NCBI RefSeq assembly: GCF_004364775.1
Contig: NZ_SOAL01000008.1
Coordinates: 62,001 to 126,000 of the forward strand
Direction: 5' to 3'
DNA length: 64,000 bases
Source: Comamonas sp. JUb58
GTDB taxonomy: Bacteria; Pseudomonadota; Gammaproteobacteria; Burkholderiales; Burkholderiaceae_C
Below, piece after piece: positions 55,286 to 64,000 of this stretch; the first letter of the stretch is position 1, and every line of letters begins with the position of its first letter. Made by a program: the position numbers and the translations under genes. The notes under the pieces are model-generated. The model ran no database searches, was not told the DNA's origin, and saw only the letters and a list, made by a program, of their open reading frames with translations.

Positions 55286-55300
55286 TGAGATTGATTCTCA
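55286..55300. promoter_or_regulatory. Fur-like palindrome upstream of the siderophore receptor
   Basis: TGAGATTGATTCTCA, an inverted repeat (TGAGA/TCTCA) in AT-rich sequence, 21 bases before the receptor ATG; matches a Fur-type site and may also be the site of the PchR-like activator. Confidence 0.65.
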
Positions 55301-55321
55301 TTTTCTGTGGAGATTGTTCTC

Positions 55322-57505
55322 ATGCGCAAGAAACCAGCGGCCAGTGTGGCCGCGCTCGCCCCGGTGGCCTTGGCCGTGGCTGCCCTGGTCGGCTCGGGCC
55401 TGGCCCAGGCGGAAGACACCACCTTGTCTACCGTGGAGGTGCGGGCCCAGCAGGCCAAGGACATGCCCACCGAGATCTCCGAAGGCTATACCCCGGCGGG
55501 CATTACCGTGGGCAGCAAGCTGCCCGCCACGCTCAAGGAGACGCCGCATTCGGTCTCTGTCATCACCCGCCAGCAGATCGAGGACCAGAACCTGACCTCG
55601 CTGGACCAAATCATGGCGCAGACGCCGGGCGTCAGCGTTGACCTCTCGGGCACGGGCGTGATCCCGGCCTTCTACGCACGTGGCTACCCGGTGGAGTATT
55701 TCCAGTACGACGGCCTGCCGGTGCAAACCGGCGGTGCCTCCTGGAGCCAGCCCGACATGGTGATGTTCGACCATGTGGAGATGCTGCGCGGTGCCGCAGG
55801 CCTGTTCAATGGTGCGGGCCAGCCAGGCGGTGTCATCAACCTGGTGCGCAAGCGCCCGCTGGGCGACCGGCGCTTTACCGGCTCCCTCGGCCTGGGTTCC
55901 TGGAACGCGCGTCGGGCAGAGCTGGACTACAGCACGCCGCTGAACAGCGATGGCTCGGTGCGGGGCCGTGTGGCAGCAGCCCTGGACAAGCGCGACTCGC
56001 ATATCGACTACGCCAACAGCGACCGCCGCTCACTGTATGGCATTGTCGAGGCAGATCTGGGCGCATCCACCACCGTATCGCTGGGCGCCGGCTACCAAAA
56101 GCGCGACTGGGTGCCGCCGATGATGGGCGTGCCTCGCTATGCCGACGGGGGCGACCTGAAGCTGCCGCGCAGCACCTTCCTGAGCACCCCTTGGACGCAT
56201 TGGGATTTCGAGACCACGCAGGTGTTTGCCGACCTGACGCACCGCTTCGACAACGACTGGCAGCTCAAGCTGGCGGCGGTGTCGGACCACGAAACCAGCG
56301 ATCTCAAGTACGCCTATGTCTCTGGTGCGGTCGATCGCAACACGCTGACCGGTCCACGCATTCTGGGCGGCGCCAATGCCTATGACAACAAGCAGCTGGC
56401 GCTCGATGCCATGCTCAGCGGTGGCTTCAACGCCTGGGGCCGGCGCCATGAGCTGGTGCTGGGCGCCAACTGGTACGACCGCAAGGCCAACTCCCAAGGC
56501 GGCAGCCTGCCGGGCTTTGGCGGCACGGCGGTGGATGTGATGCACTTCAACCCAGCGGACTACGCGGACCCGGGTGACGTCAGCTGGACCAGCGACAGCC
56601 GCGCCAATACCCGACAGCACGGTATTTATGGTGCGACGCGCCTGAAGCTGGCCGACCCCTTGACCCTGCTGCTGGGCGGGCGCTGGAGCTGGTGGGATGT
56701 GGAGAACACCAACCTGCGCACCGGCGCCATCACCTCCAGCTACAAGCAAAGCGGCAAGTTCACGCCCTATGGCGGCCTGGTCTATGAACTCAACCCGACC
56801 TGGTCCCTGTACGGCAGCTATGCCGAGATCTTCCGGGTGCAAAGCAACCTCAAGGACGAGAGCGGTGCCGGCCTGCCACCGGTGGTGGGTGCCAACTACG
56901 AAGCGGGGCTCAAGGGCGCGCTCTATGGCGGCAAGCTCAATGTGGGCATGGCCGTGTTCCGCATTGTTGAAAGCAACCGGGGCGTGCAGGTCTCACCGAC
57001 GGTGATCGACAACTGCTGCTATGCCAGCAGCGGCAAGGTGCAGAGCCAGGGCTTTGACCTGGAAGCTGCGGGGCAGCTGATGCCAGGCTGGCAGGTGATG
57101 GCCGGCTACACCTACAACACGAGCGAGTACAAGCAGGATCCCACAAACCAGGGCCAGCCTTTCCGCAGCATTGCACCGCGCCACCTGCTGCGCCTGTGGA
57201 GCAATGTGCGCCTGCCCGGCGCTCTCAATGCCTGGGATGTGGGCGCGGGCCTGAATGCGCAGAGCAGTATTTACAGCGAAGGCGGCAGCCCGGCCATCCG
57301 TGCGACGCAGGGCGGCTATGCCGTCGCCAGCATGCGTGTCGGCTACCGCATCAACCCGCACTGGAATCTGGCACTGAATGTGAGCAACCTGTTTGACCGC
57401 CGCTACTACACGCGCCTGGGCAGCGGCGGCTTTGGGCCGGCGAACTTTGGCAACGTCTACGGCGAGCCGCGCAACGTACAGGTCACCCTGCGTGCCAAGT
57501 TCTGA
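55322..57505 (+). CDS. TonB-dependent siderophore receptor
   Basis: A 727-residue outer-membrane receptor without STN domain. Signal peptide VAALAPVALAVAALVGSGLAQA, plug domain (SKLPATLKETPHSVSVITRQ, then DGLPVQTGGASWSQPDMVMF) and a 22-strand barrel ending in VQVTLRAKF with terminal Phe. It imports a ferric siderophore with TonB energy. The first internal ATG at 55322 is chosen since it produces a normal signal peptide. Followed without gap (14-base overlap) by the PepSY gene, so one operon. Ligand unknown; no siderophore biosynthesis genes are in the window. Confidence 0.92.
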   Translation: MRKKPAASVAALAPVALAVAALVGSGLAQAEDTTLSTVEVRAQQAKDMPTEISEGYTPAGITVGSKLPATLKETPHSVSVITRQQIEDQNLTSLDQIMAQTPGVSVDLSGTGVIPAFYARGYPVEYFQYDGLPVQTGGASWSQPDMVMFDHVEMLRGAAGLFNGAGQPGGVINLVRKRPLGDRRFTGSLGLGSWNARRAELDYSTPLNSDGSVRGRVAAALDKRDSHIDYANSDRRSLYGIVEADLGASTTVSLGAGYQKRDWVPPMMGVPRYADGGDLKLPRSTFLSTPWTHWDFETTQVFADLTHRFDNDWQLKLAAVSDHETSDLKYAYVSGAVDRNTLTGPRILGGANAYDNKQLALDAMLSGGFNAWGRRHELVLGANWYDRKANSQGGSLPGFGGTAVDVMHFNPADYADPGDVSWTSDSRANTRQHGIYGATRLKLADPLTLLLGGRWSWWDVENTNLRTGAITSSYKQSGKFTPYGGLVYELNPTWSLYGSYAEIFRVQSNLKDESGAGLPPVVGANYEAGLKGALYGGKLNVGMAVFRIVESNRGVQVSPTVIDNCCYASSGKVQSQGFDLEAAGQLMPGWQVMAGYTYNTSEYKQDPTNQGQPFRSIAPRHLLRLWSNVRLPGALNAWDVGAGLNAQSSIYSEGGSPAIRATQGGYAVASMRVGYRINPHWNLALNVSNLFDRRYYTRLGSGGFGPANFGNVYGEPRNVQVTLRAKF

Positions 57506-58370
57506 TCTGCGCAGCGCGCCCCTGCAGGGCCGGCGCGCATTGTGGCGCAAGCTGCACCTGTGGCTGGCGCTGCTGCTGGGCTGGGTGTTCGCCTTGCTGG
57601 GTGCCAGTGGCGCGGTGCTGGAGCTGCGCGCCCCCTTGCTGCGGTGGGAGGTGGGCGCCCAGGCGCTGCAGCTGCAGGCGCCGCCCGCACCCGGCAGCGC
57701 ACAGGCCAGCTCCGAGGCCTGGCAGCAGGCCGCCCGCCAGGCTTATCCGCAGTTCGCCCGGGTTCTGGGTGCGGCGCCGCCGCGTGCGGGCTTTCTGACC
57801 TCGGACAACGCCCTGGTGTTTGGCCCTGTGCAAGGGCGCCACGCCATGGGCATTGCCATGGTGGATCCCTACAGCGCCGAGCCGCGCGGCTTTTTTGTCT
57901 ATGACGACCTCTGGCTGGCCAAGGCCGTGGCGCTGCACCGGGGCTTGCTGCTGCCCGGCCCGGCTGGCAGCGTGGCGGTAGCGGCCAGTGGCGTGGTACT
58001 GCTGGCTTCGCTGGTCAGCGGCATCTGGCTGTGGTGGCCGCGCAAGGCAACGCGCAAGGCCTGGCGGGCGGCGCTGCTGCCACGCCTGCGCGGCCCCGGC
58101 CTGTGGCGCGGGTTGCACAACGCCAGTGCGGGCTGGCTGCTGCTGCCGCTGTTGTTGACCAGCGCCAGCGGCATCTGGCTGGCCCGTCCGGGCTGGTTTG
58201 GTGGCAGCGCCAATGGCGCTGCCAAGCAGTGGCTGTCTGCCCTGCACGGGCAGTTGCTGCTGGGCAGCCTGGGGCAAGTGCTGGTCGCGCTGGCGGGTGT
58301 GGCGCTGCCCCTGCTGTATGGCACGGGTTTGCTGATGTGGATGCGGGGCCGGCGTGGACCCCGGCGATGA
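57492..58370 (+). CDS. PepSY-TM domain protein (reductase-like, siderophore uptake)
   Basis: About 292 residues with four membrane helices (LWLALLLGWVFALLGASGAV; VAVAASGVVLLASLVSGIWL; LLLPLLLTSASGIWL; LVALAGVALPLLYGTGLL) of the PepSY_TM family, with conserved His in RKLHLWLAL, VALHRG, RGLHNASA and SALHG. These His may bind haem and the relatives are thought to reduce ferri-siderophore iron. The start is GTG at 57492, overlapping the receptor gene by 14 bases; no earlier ATG exists without a much longer unrelated N-terminus. Its position inside the uptake operon supports a role in iron release. Confidence 0.85.
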   Translation: MPSSDLRSAPLQGRRALWRKLHLWLALLLGWVFALLGASGAVLELRAPLLRWEVGAQALQLQAPPAPGSAQASSEAWQQAARQAYPQFARVLGAAPPRAGFLTSDNALVFGPVQGRHAMGIAMVDPYSAEPRGFFVYDDLWLAKAVALHRGLLLPGPAGSVAVAASGVVLLASLVSGIWLWWPRKATRKAWRAALLPRLRGPGLWRGLHNASAGWLLLPLLLTSASGIWLARPGWFGGSANGAAKQWLSALHGQLLLGSLGQVLVALAGVALPLLYGTGLLMWMRGRRGPRR

Positions 58371-58381
58371 AAGGAAGAAAC

Positions 58382-59563
58382 ATGGAAACGGTAAATACAG
58401 AGCGGGCAGCCATGCCCAGCGGATGGGCGCGCAGCCTGCGCAGGCTGGGGATCGGCTGCTTGATCGCAGGCGCCATTGCAGGTGGAAGCATGCAGCTTGC
58501 CCAGGCCGCGCAGGTGCGTGATCTGGCAGGGCGCGACGTGCAGGTGCCCGACAAGGTGCAGCGCGTGCTGCTGGGCGAGGGACGCTTGATCTATACCTTG
58601 GCCATTCTGGAAGACAAGCAGGCCTTTGCGCGCGTGGCCGGCTGGCAGGGTGATTTCCGAGGGTTGGATGTGCAGGGCTATGCCGCCTTTGCGCAGACTT
58701 TTCCGCAAGCGGCCCAGGTACCGGTGGTGGGTGGCGCCACGCCCGAGAGCTTTAGCGTGGAAAAAGCGCTGTCGGTGCGTCCGGATGTTGCCTTTATGGC
58801 GCTGACCGGTGGGCATGGCCCGGGCCCTGGCAGCGAGGCGGTGCAACAGCTCGAAGCCGCTGGTGTGCCGGTGGTGTTTGTCGATTTCAGCAGCCAGCCG
58901 CTGACCCATACCGTACCCAGCCTGCGACTGATGGGCCAGGTGCTGGGCCGCCAGGCGCGAGCGGCGGAGTACATCGCCTTCTATGAGGCGCATGTGGGCC
59001 AGGTGCGAGAGCGCGTGGCCAAGGCGGCGGCACAGCCGGGCTTTCGCAGGCCAACGGTGGTGGTCGACATGCTCGCCGGTCTGCGCGACTGCTGCGGCTC
59101 GCCTGGCAAGGGCAACCTGGGCCAGATGGTGGAGCTGGCCGGCGGCGAGAACATTGGTGCCGGGCGCATTCCCGGGCCCACCGGCAATCTGAGCACCGAA
59201 TACATCCTGGCGCGCGACCCGCAGGTCTATGTGGCCACGGGCGTGTTTGCGGCGGGGCAGGGCGGCGTCACCCTGGGCTACCAGGCCACGCCCGAGCAGG
59301 CAGGCAGCAGCCTGCGCGAGGTGGCACGCCGGCCTGAGACGCGCGAGCTGAGCGCCGTGCGCCAGGGGCGGGTGCATGGGCTCTGGCATATCTTCTACGA
59401 CTCGCCTGAGCACCCGATTGCGGTAGAGGCGCTGGCCAAGTGGCTGCACCCCGAGCTGTTTGCCGATCTCGACCCGCAGCGCACCCGGGCCGAGCTGTAC
59501 CAGCGCTTTATGCCGATACCGATGCGTGGCGTGCTGCTGACGGATGAGGCCGCGGCGCCATGA
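58382..59563 (+). CDS. ABC transporter periplasmic substrate-binding protein (ferri-siderophore/haem type)
   Basis: A 393-residue helical-backbone binding protein of the BtuF/FhuD/HmuT family. Signal peptide near residues 20-40 (RLGIGCLIAGAIAGGSMQLA), then VRDLAGRDVQVPDKVQRVLL, VVGGATPESFSVEKALSVRPD, and the C-lobe VVVDMLAGLRDCCGSPGKGN and RQGRVHGLWHIFYDSPEHP. It delivers the ligand to the FecCD permease whose gene overlaps by four bases. AAGGAAG precedes the ATG. Long insertions in the C-lobe and a pair of adjacent Cys (DCCG) are unusual for the family. Confidence 0.87.
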   Translation: METVNTERAAMPSGWARSLRRLGIGCLIAGAIAGGSMQLAQAAQVRDLAGRDVQVPDKVQRVLLGEGRLIYTLAILEDKQAFARVAGWQGDFRGLDVQGYAAFAQTFPQAAQVPVVGGATPESFSVEKALSVRPDVAFMALTGGHGPGPGSEAVQQLEAAGVPVVFVDFSSQPLTHTVPSLRLMGQVLGRQARAAEYIAFYEAHVGQVRERVAKAAAQPGFRRPTVVVDMLAGLRDCCGSPGKGNLGQMVELAGGENIGAGRIPGPTGNLSTEYILARDPQVYVATGVFAAGQGGVTLGYQATPEQAGSSLREVARRPETRELSAVRQGRVHGLWHIFYDSPEHPIAVEALAKWLHPELFADLDPQRTRAELYQRFMPIPMRGVLLTDEAAAP

Positions 59564-60612
59564 TGGTGGCGCTCCCTTCTGCGGCGGCGCAGTACCTGCG
59601 CCGCCGGCGCCAGCGTGTGCTGTTGCTGGGCCTGTTGGCCTTGGCCTTGCTTGCCAGTGTGGCGCTTGATATAGCGACTGGTCCCTCAGGCATGGGTCTG
59701 GGCCGGCTGCTGCAGATCTTGCGTGATCCTGGCAGCGTGCCGCGCGTGGAGGCAGTGATCGTCTGGAACGTGCGCCTGCCTTATGCGCTGATGGCCGTGC
59801 TGGTGGGCGCGGCGCTGGCCTTGGCAGGGGTAGAGATGCAGACCGTGCTGGACAACCCGCTGGCCAGCCCCTTCACCTTGGGCGTTTCGGCGGCCGCGGC
59901 CTTTGGCGCGGCCTTGGCCATTGTGCTGGGACTGCGCTTGCCTGGCGTGCCGCCCGCCTATGTGGTGGCGGTCAATGCCTTTGTCTTTGCACTGGCCTCG
60001 GTGGGCCTGTTGTACCTGCTGGCGGTATGGCGCGGTTTTGGGGTGGAAAGCCTGGTGCTGTTTGGCATTGCGCTGGTGTTCAGCTTCAATGCGCTGGTGG
60101 CCTTGCTGCAGTTTGTGGCCAGCCAGGACAGCTTGCAGCAGCTGGTGTTCTGGACCATGGGCTCGTTGGCACGCGCCTCCTGGGACAAGCTGGCCATTCT
60201 GGCTGCCGTGCTGGCGCTGTGCCTGCCACTGGCCTGGCGCCAGTCCTGGGCGATGACGGCGCTGAGCCTGGGCGAGGACCGGGCACGCAGCTTCGGCCTG
60301 CCGGTAGGGCGCATGCGCGCCGGCGCGCTGCTGCGCATCAGCCTGCTGTCGGGGGTGGCGGTGGCCTTTGTCGGCACCATCGGCTTTGTGGGTCTGGTGG
60401 CACCCCATATCGCCCGCATGCTGGTGGGAGAGGACCACCGCGTGCTGCTGCCCGCGTCGGCACTGGCCGGGGCGCTGATCCTGTCGATGGCCTCGGTGGC
60501 TAGCAAGACCTTGATCGACGGAGTGCTGGTGCCGGTAGGCATCGTCACGGCGCTGGTGGGGATACCGTTTTTCATGGCCATCGTGGCCCGTACCCGAAAG
60601 GCGGCAGCATGA
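59560..60612 (+). CDS. FecCD-family ABC transporter permease
   Basis: A 350-residue permease with about ten helices. The FecCD signature is visible in GVEMQTVLDNPLASPFTLGVSAAAAFGA, and the coupling region in GFVGLVAPHIARMLVGEDHR. It would form a homodimer and work with the binding protein and the ATPase of this operon to move a ferri-siderophore or haem across the inner membrane. ATGATG start overlaps the preceding stop, and its own stop overlaps the next start, both as ATGA. Confidence 0.93.
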   Translation: MMVALPSAAAQYLRRRRQRVLLLGLLALALLASVALDIATGPSGMGLGRLLQILRDPGSVPRVEAVIVWNVRLPYALMAVLVGAALALAGVEMQTVLDNPLASPFTLGVSAAAAFGAALAIVLGLRLPGVPPAYVVAVNAFVFALASVGLLYLLAVWRGFGVESLVLFGIALVFSFNALVALLQFVASQDSLQQLVFWTMGSLARASWDKLAILAAVLALCLPLAWRQSWAMTALSLGEDRARSFGLPVGRMRAGALLRISLLSGVAVAFVGTIGFVGLVAPHIARMLVGEDHRVLLPASALAGALILSMASVASKTLIDGVLVPVGIVTALVGIPFFMAIVARTRKAAA

Positions 60613-61391
60613 GCCCAACGAAGGATGCCGGCCTGCGCGTGCAAGGGCTGCAGATGCGCTATGGCGCGCAGACCGTGCTGCAAGGGCTGTCGCTGCCGCT
60701 GCTATCGCCCGGTCAGGTCCATGCCTTGATTGGGCCCAATGCGGCGGGCAAATCCACGCTGCTGCGGGGCTTGGCAGGCTTGCAGGCCGCGCAGGGCCAG
60801 GTCTGGCTGGATGGCGAAGACATCAGCGGCTGGGCGCCAGCAAGGCGGGCGCAGCGCCTCGTCTACCTGCCGCAAAGCCTGCCTACGCGCACGGGCTTGG
60901 CGGTGTTCGAAGCCGTGCTGAGTGCGGCCATGGCCGGCCGCCGCGGCCGGAGCGCGGATGCGCTGACCCAGGTGGAATCGGTGTTGCAGCGGCTGGATCT
61001 GATCGAACTGGCCAGCCGGCCGCTGCTCAGCCTCTCGGGCGGGCAGCGCCAGTTGGTGGGCCTGGCCCAGGCCTTGGTGCGGCGCCCGCGCGTGTTGCTG
61101 CTGGACGAGCCCACCAGTGCGCTCGACCTGTACCACCAGCACCTGGTGCTGGAGCGTGTGCGGCAAGAGGCCCGCGACCAGGACATGGCCGTGTTGACGG
61201 TGCTGCATGACCTGCCACTGGCGCTGGCCCGGGCTGACCAGGTACTGGTGCTGGACCAGGGCCGGCTGCTGGCAGCGGGCCCCCCTGCGCAGGTGATTGC
61301 CCCGGCGCTGCTGGCCAAGGTGTACCGGGTGGATGCCGTGGTAGGCGATCTGGCTGGCCACCCGGCGCTGGCCGTTGCGGGGGCGCTGTGA
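60609..61391 (+). CDS. ABC transporter ATP-binding protein (FecE/FhuC-like)
   Basis: A 260-residue ATPase: Walker A GPNAAGKS (with Ala for the usual Gly), signature LSGGQRQLV, Walker B VLLLDEPTSALD and His switch VLHDLPLA. It powers the FecCD permease. Four-base overlaps at both ends (60609-60612 and 61388-61391) show tight coupling. The C-terminal tail VYRVDAVVGDLAGHPA resembles FhuC/BtuD-type ends. Confidence 0.93.
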   Translation: MSPTKDAGLRVQGLQMRYGAQTVLQGLSLPLLSPGQVHALIGPNAAGKSTLLRGLAGLQAAQGQVWLDGEDISGWAPARRAQRLVYLPQSLPTRTGLAVFEAVLSAAMAGRRGRSADALTQVESVLQRLDLIELASRPLLSLSGGQRQLVGLAQALVRRPRVLLLDEPTSALDLYHQHLVLERVRQEARDQDMAVLTVLHDLPLALARADQVLVLDQGRLLAAGPPAQVIAPALLAKVYRVDAVVGDLAGHPALAVAGAL

Positions 61392-63169
61392 TGCTGCGGT
61401 CCATCCAGGTGCAGATGCTGCGCGACGTTCGGCTGCGCATTGCGCAGTGCATTGTCTGGGGGCTGGTGGTGCAGGCCTTGTATGTGCTGCAGGGGCTGGG
61501 CCTGGCCTGGGCCATGGCCGTGGTGCTGCGGCAGGCACCGTTGGCGCAGGCACTGCCCGGTCTGCTGCTGGCCCTGGCCGCGATTGCGGTGCGGGCCGTT
61601 TGTGTCTGGGCGGCTGAGCTGGCGGCAGACGCCTTGGGTCAGCGCTTCAAGGCGCGGCTGCGTGCCGACATACTGGCGCAGATGGTGCGACTGGGGCCTG
61701 CCGGCATGCCGGGTCAGCGCAATGGAGCGCTGCAACTGGCAGCCGTCGCTGGGGTGGAGACGCTGGAGAGCTACTACAGCCGTTACCTGCCCGCGCTGGG
61801 CGTAGCGCTGCTGGGGGTGGCCGCTGTGCTGGCGCTGTTGGCCTGGGTCGACCCGGTCACGGCCGGCGTGCTGGCGCTGTTTGCGCTGGCCCAGCCGCTG
61901 ATTGAGTTGCTGTGGATGCGGCGGCAGATGCCGGTGGCATCGGGGGTGTTTGCGGCGATGGCGGCGTTTGCTGCGGCGCTGCTCGATGCCTTACAGGGCC
62001 TGGTCACCTTGAAGGCGTTTGGCGCCTCAGCCCGCTGGCGGGATGACCTGGCCCAGCATGCATCCCACCTGCGGACTGCGTCGATGGACGCGCTGCGGGC
62101 GACCTTGGCGCGCACGGGGCTCAGCACCTTGGTCGGCCTGGGTGGGATAGCGACGGTGCTGGCGCTCAATACCGCGCGCTTGGCCGCCGGGGACTTGGCG
62201 GCACCGGCCTTGCTGCTGAGCCTGTTGCTGGCCCGCGAGGTGTTCCGCCCCTTGGATCGGCTGGAGAAAGCCTTCCATGCTGTCTGGATGGCGGCAGGTG
62301 CCTGGGAGCCCATTGCGCAGTTGATGGCTGCCGCGCCTGCCGTGGCCGACCCGCCATGCCCCGCGCCGGGATGCCCCACGCCGGGATGCCCCGTGCCTAT
62401 GCCTGCGGGCCATGCCATTGCCTTTGAGAAGGTCAGCTTTCGCTACCCAGGTGCAGAGGCATGGGCTTTGAAGGATTTTTCGCTGCAGATCGCCGAAGGC
62501 GAATTTGTGGCCCTGGTCGGTGCGTCGGGCGCAGGCAAGTCGAGTGTTGCAGCCTTGTTGCTGCGCTTCTTTGATCCCGAGCATGGGAGTGTGCGCCTGG
62601 GCGGCTGCGATCTGCGCGAGCTGTCCCTGGCGCAACTGCGCTCGCGCATGGCCTGGGTGCCGCAGGACAGCAGCTTGCTGGCCGGCAGCGTTGCCCGCAA
62701 TCTGCGCCTGGGCCAGCCCGGCGCGGGACTGCAGGCGCTACAGCAGGCTACGCTTGCTGCGGGGGTGGCGGAAGACATCCAGCGCATGCCCCAGGGCTAC
62801 GACAGCCCCGTGGGCGAGGGTGGTAGCCGGCTCTCTGGCGGGCAGCGGCAACGGCTGGCGCTGGCCCGTGCGCTGCTGCGCGATGCAGCGGTGCTGGTGC
62901 TGGACGAGCCCAGCGCCCACCTCGATGCTGCTGCGCAAGCGCATGCGATGCAGACCCTGGCGCAGCTTCGCGGGCACTGCAGCATCCTGATGGTGGCGCA
63001 CCGGCTGGAGACGGTGCGCGATGCCGACCGGATCGTGGTGCTGGCGCAAGGTGGGGTGGTCGAAGAGGGCAGCCACAGCGAACTGGCGCAGCGCCCTGGC
63101 AGTGCCTATGCCAGCCTGATGGCAGCGCAGCGGCTGGAAACACAGCGTTTGAAGGGAGGGCCGCGATGA
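61388..63169 (+). CDS. Exporter-fold ABC transporter subunit 1 (YbtP/PchH/CydD-like)
   Basis: A 593-residue fused transmembrane plus ATPase subunit. Six helices ([19 protein letters not shown] and on), then the nucleotide domain with Walker A GASGAGKS, signature [11 protein letters not shown], Walker [13 protein letters not shown] and His switch MVAHRLE. The linker between the domains has a Cys-Pro-rich triplicated segment ([15 protein letters not shown]; 62356-62400). It begins with overlap of the ATPase gene and ends with overlap of a second, incomplete subunit: a heterodimer. In siderophore operons such pairs (YbtPQ, PchHI, IrtAB) import or process ferri-siderophores despite the exporter fold; elsewhere similar genes (cydDC) export thiols. 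Confidence 0.85.
   Translation: MMLRSIQVQMLRDVRLRIAQCIVWGLVVQALYVLQGLGLAWAMAVVLRQAPLAQALPGLLLALAAIAVRAVCVWAAELAADALGQRFKARLRADILAQMVRLGPAGMPGQRNGALQLAAVAGVETLESYYSRYLPALGVALLGVAAVLALLAWVDPVTAGVLALFALAQPLIELLWMRRQMPVASGVFAAMAAFAAALLDALQGLVTLKAFGASARWRDDLAQHASHLRTASMDALRATLARTGLSTLVGLGGIATVLALNTARLAAGDLAAPALLLSLLLAREVFRPLDRLEKAFHAVWMAAGAWEPIAQLMAAAPAVADPPCPAPGCPTPGCPVPMPAGHAIAFEKVSFRYPGAEAWALKDFSLQIAEGEFVALVGASGAGKSSVAALLLRFFDPEHGSVRLGGCDLRELSLAQLRSRMAWVPQDSSLLAGSVARNLRLGQPGAGLQALQQATLAAGVAEDIQRMPQGYDSPVGEGGSRLSGGQRQRLALARALLRDAAVLVLDEPSAHLDAAAQAHAMQTLAQLRGHCSILMVAHRLETVRDADRIVVLAQGGVVEEGSHSELAQRPGSAYASLMAAQRLETQRLKGGPR
62356..62400 (+). repeat. Triple 15-bp in-frame repeat in the ABC linker
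   Basis: Three units of ATGCCCCGCGCCGGG type at 62356-62370, 62371-62385 and 62386-62400, the third diverged. In frame of the transporter it encodes Cys-Pro-x-Pro-Gly-like repeats between membrane and ATPase domains. Probably a slippage-prone length-variable tract. Confidence 0.7.
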
Positions 63170-64000
63170 GATGGTCTTTGCCGCAAGAGCTGCGGGATCT
63201 GATGGCCCCCGTGCAAGGGCAGCGCAGGCGACTGGCCTGGGCCCTGCTGGCTTGTTTGGTAGCTGCAGGCGCCAGCTTGGCCGCCCTGGCTATTGCGGCC
63301 TGGTTGGTGGGGCAGGCCTTGGTGGGGACAGGCTGGGCAGCGCTGCAAGCTGGCGCCTGGGCCTTGGCACTGGCCGTATTGACGGCTGCGCTAGGGCGTT
63401 GGTGGCAATCGCTGGCCTCGCATGCGCTGGCCTTTGCGTTGATCGAAACCCTGCAAATGGGCATTTATGACGGTCTGGAGCGGGCCAGCCCCGCGCGCTT
63501 GCCTGGACAGCGCAGCGGTGATCAGGCCGCCACTGCCACAGCCGATGCTGAATTGATGGAGAGCCTCTACGCCCATATGCTGGGCGATCTGGTGGGGGCG
63601 CTGGCGGTGCCCTTGGCGGGCCTGGTGCTGCTGGCCTGGCTGCATCCGGCGCTGGCACTGCTATGGCTGCCGTTTGCGCCCGCGCTGGTGGCCGCGCCGC
63701 TGTGGCTGGCCCGGCGCGCGGCCCGGCAAGCGGCGCGCCAGGCGCGGGCCATGGGGCGGCTCAATGCTGATGTGGTAGAAGGCCTGCAAGCCCAAGCCGA
63801 GCTGGCCGCATTTGGCCAGCAGGGCCGTTGGCTGGAGCGCATGGCCCGGGCCACCCGTGCGCTGGCTGCGCGGCAGCGCCAAATGGCATCGCGTGCGGGG
63901 GCGGAGCAGGCATTGATTGATGCACTGCTGGCGCTGGCTGCCATGGCGGTGGCCAGCCTGGCGGCCTGCCTGGTCGCGCAAGGCCGTTTGGCACCTGCCC
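63166..64000 (+). CDS. Exporter-fold ABC transporter subunit 2 (YbtQ/PchI/CydC-like), cut by window end
   Basis: The frame opens at ATG 63166, overlapping the previous stop as ATGA, and stays open to the end of the window (278 codons). Visible are membrane helices (RLAWALLACLVAAGASLAAL, AGAWALALAVLTAALGRWW, LVGALAVPLAGLVLLAWLHP) and the coupling-helix region VEGLQAQAELAAFGQQGRWL of a type IV exporter subunit; the ATPase part lies outside. It should pair with the gene at 61388-63169. Partial gene, so family naming rests on its transmembrane part and neighbour. Confidence 0.82.
   Translation, partial: MRWSLPQELRDLMAPVQGQRRRLAWALLACLVAAGASLAALAIAAWLVGQALVGTGWAALQAGAWALALAVLTAALGRWWQSLASHALAFALIETLQMGIYDGLERASPARLPGQRSGDQAATATADAELMESLYAHMLGDLVGALAVPLAGLVLLAWLHPALALLWLPFAPALVAAPLWLARRAARQAARQARAMGRLNADVVEGLQAQAELAAFGQQGRWLERMARATRALAARQRQMASRAGAEQALIDALLALAAMAVASLAACLVAQGRLAPA

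Noticed and set aside
61388-64000. Assignment of the ABC pair as CydDC (cytochrome bd assembly)
   Set aside because: Domain similarity allows it, but tight coupling to a siderophore receptor, FecCD permease and PepSY gene favours a YbtPQ/PchHI-like role; no cydAB in the window.

Overview
The window is high-GC Gram-negative DNA whose gene content fits a betaproteobacterium of the Burkholderiales, most likely Comamonadaceae (Comamonas-like). The pointers are an orphan Bug/TctC-type binding protein, a ben-cat gene order with divergent LysR control, IPTL-CTERM surface protein and FecIR/TonB systems. The taxonomic call is inference from gene content only. Two AT-rich patches (about 1-1500 and 16700-19600) carry defence-like genes and look horizontally acquired.

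Layout. 1-1521: a stand-alone TIR-domain gene and non-coding DNA. 1522-16702: a divergent catabolic locus. Leftward run acyl-CoA synthetase, SMP-30-type lactonase, SDR, livG-livF-livH-livM transporter and a second SDR; rightward run a Baeyer-Villiger monooxygenase (BVMO), a hydratase/hydroxyacyl-CoA dehydrogenase, a thiolase and a DmdC-like acyl-CoA dehydrogenase. Two copies of one near-palindromic operator lie in the divergent promoter region. Read together, the genes could import a cyclic or branched alcohol or ketone, oxidise it to a ketone, insert oxygen to give a lactone or ester, hydrolyse it, activate the acid with CoA and beta-oxidise it. 16802-18903: two restriction-nuclease-like genes. 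19872-22666: a translationally coupled pair of dynamin-like GTPases.

22704-33042: a complete benzoate-to-muconolactone operon (catB, catA, benABCD, ridA-like, benK-like, catC, Bug protein) with divergent catR and an ATAC-N7-GTAT operator. 33237-36868: a TehA/SLAC1 transporter with a divergent GlxA-type AraC regulator, and a LysE exporter with a divergent Lrp regulator. 36984-41340: a FecI-FecR-TonB receptor iron-signalling unit whose receptor signal peptide is split in frame by a small mobile element. 41374-51444: Excalibur protein, secreted beta-helix protein, topoisomerase IB, lipoprotein, a 1362-residue IPTL-CTERM surface protein and a truncated HEPN gene. 51650-54186: a NarL-type two-component pair. 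54304-64000: a Fur-box-associated ferri-siderophore uptake operon (PchR-like regulator, TonB receptor, PepSY protein, binding protein, FecCD permease, ATPase and a heterodimeric exporter-fold ABC pair); the last gene runs off the window.

A roughly 160-bp MITE-like repeat with IS5-like ends occurs three times (11318-11478, 19665-19823, 38673-38833). The strongest observations are its exact 55-codon in-frame insertion into the receptor signal peptide, the BVMO/lactonase/beta-oxidation divergon with twin operators, and a His-to-Arg change in the BVMO fingerprint. No tRNA, rRNA or CRISPR array was seen.
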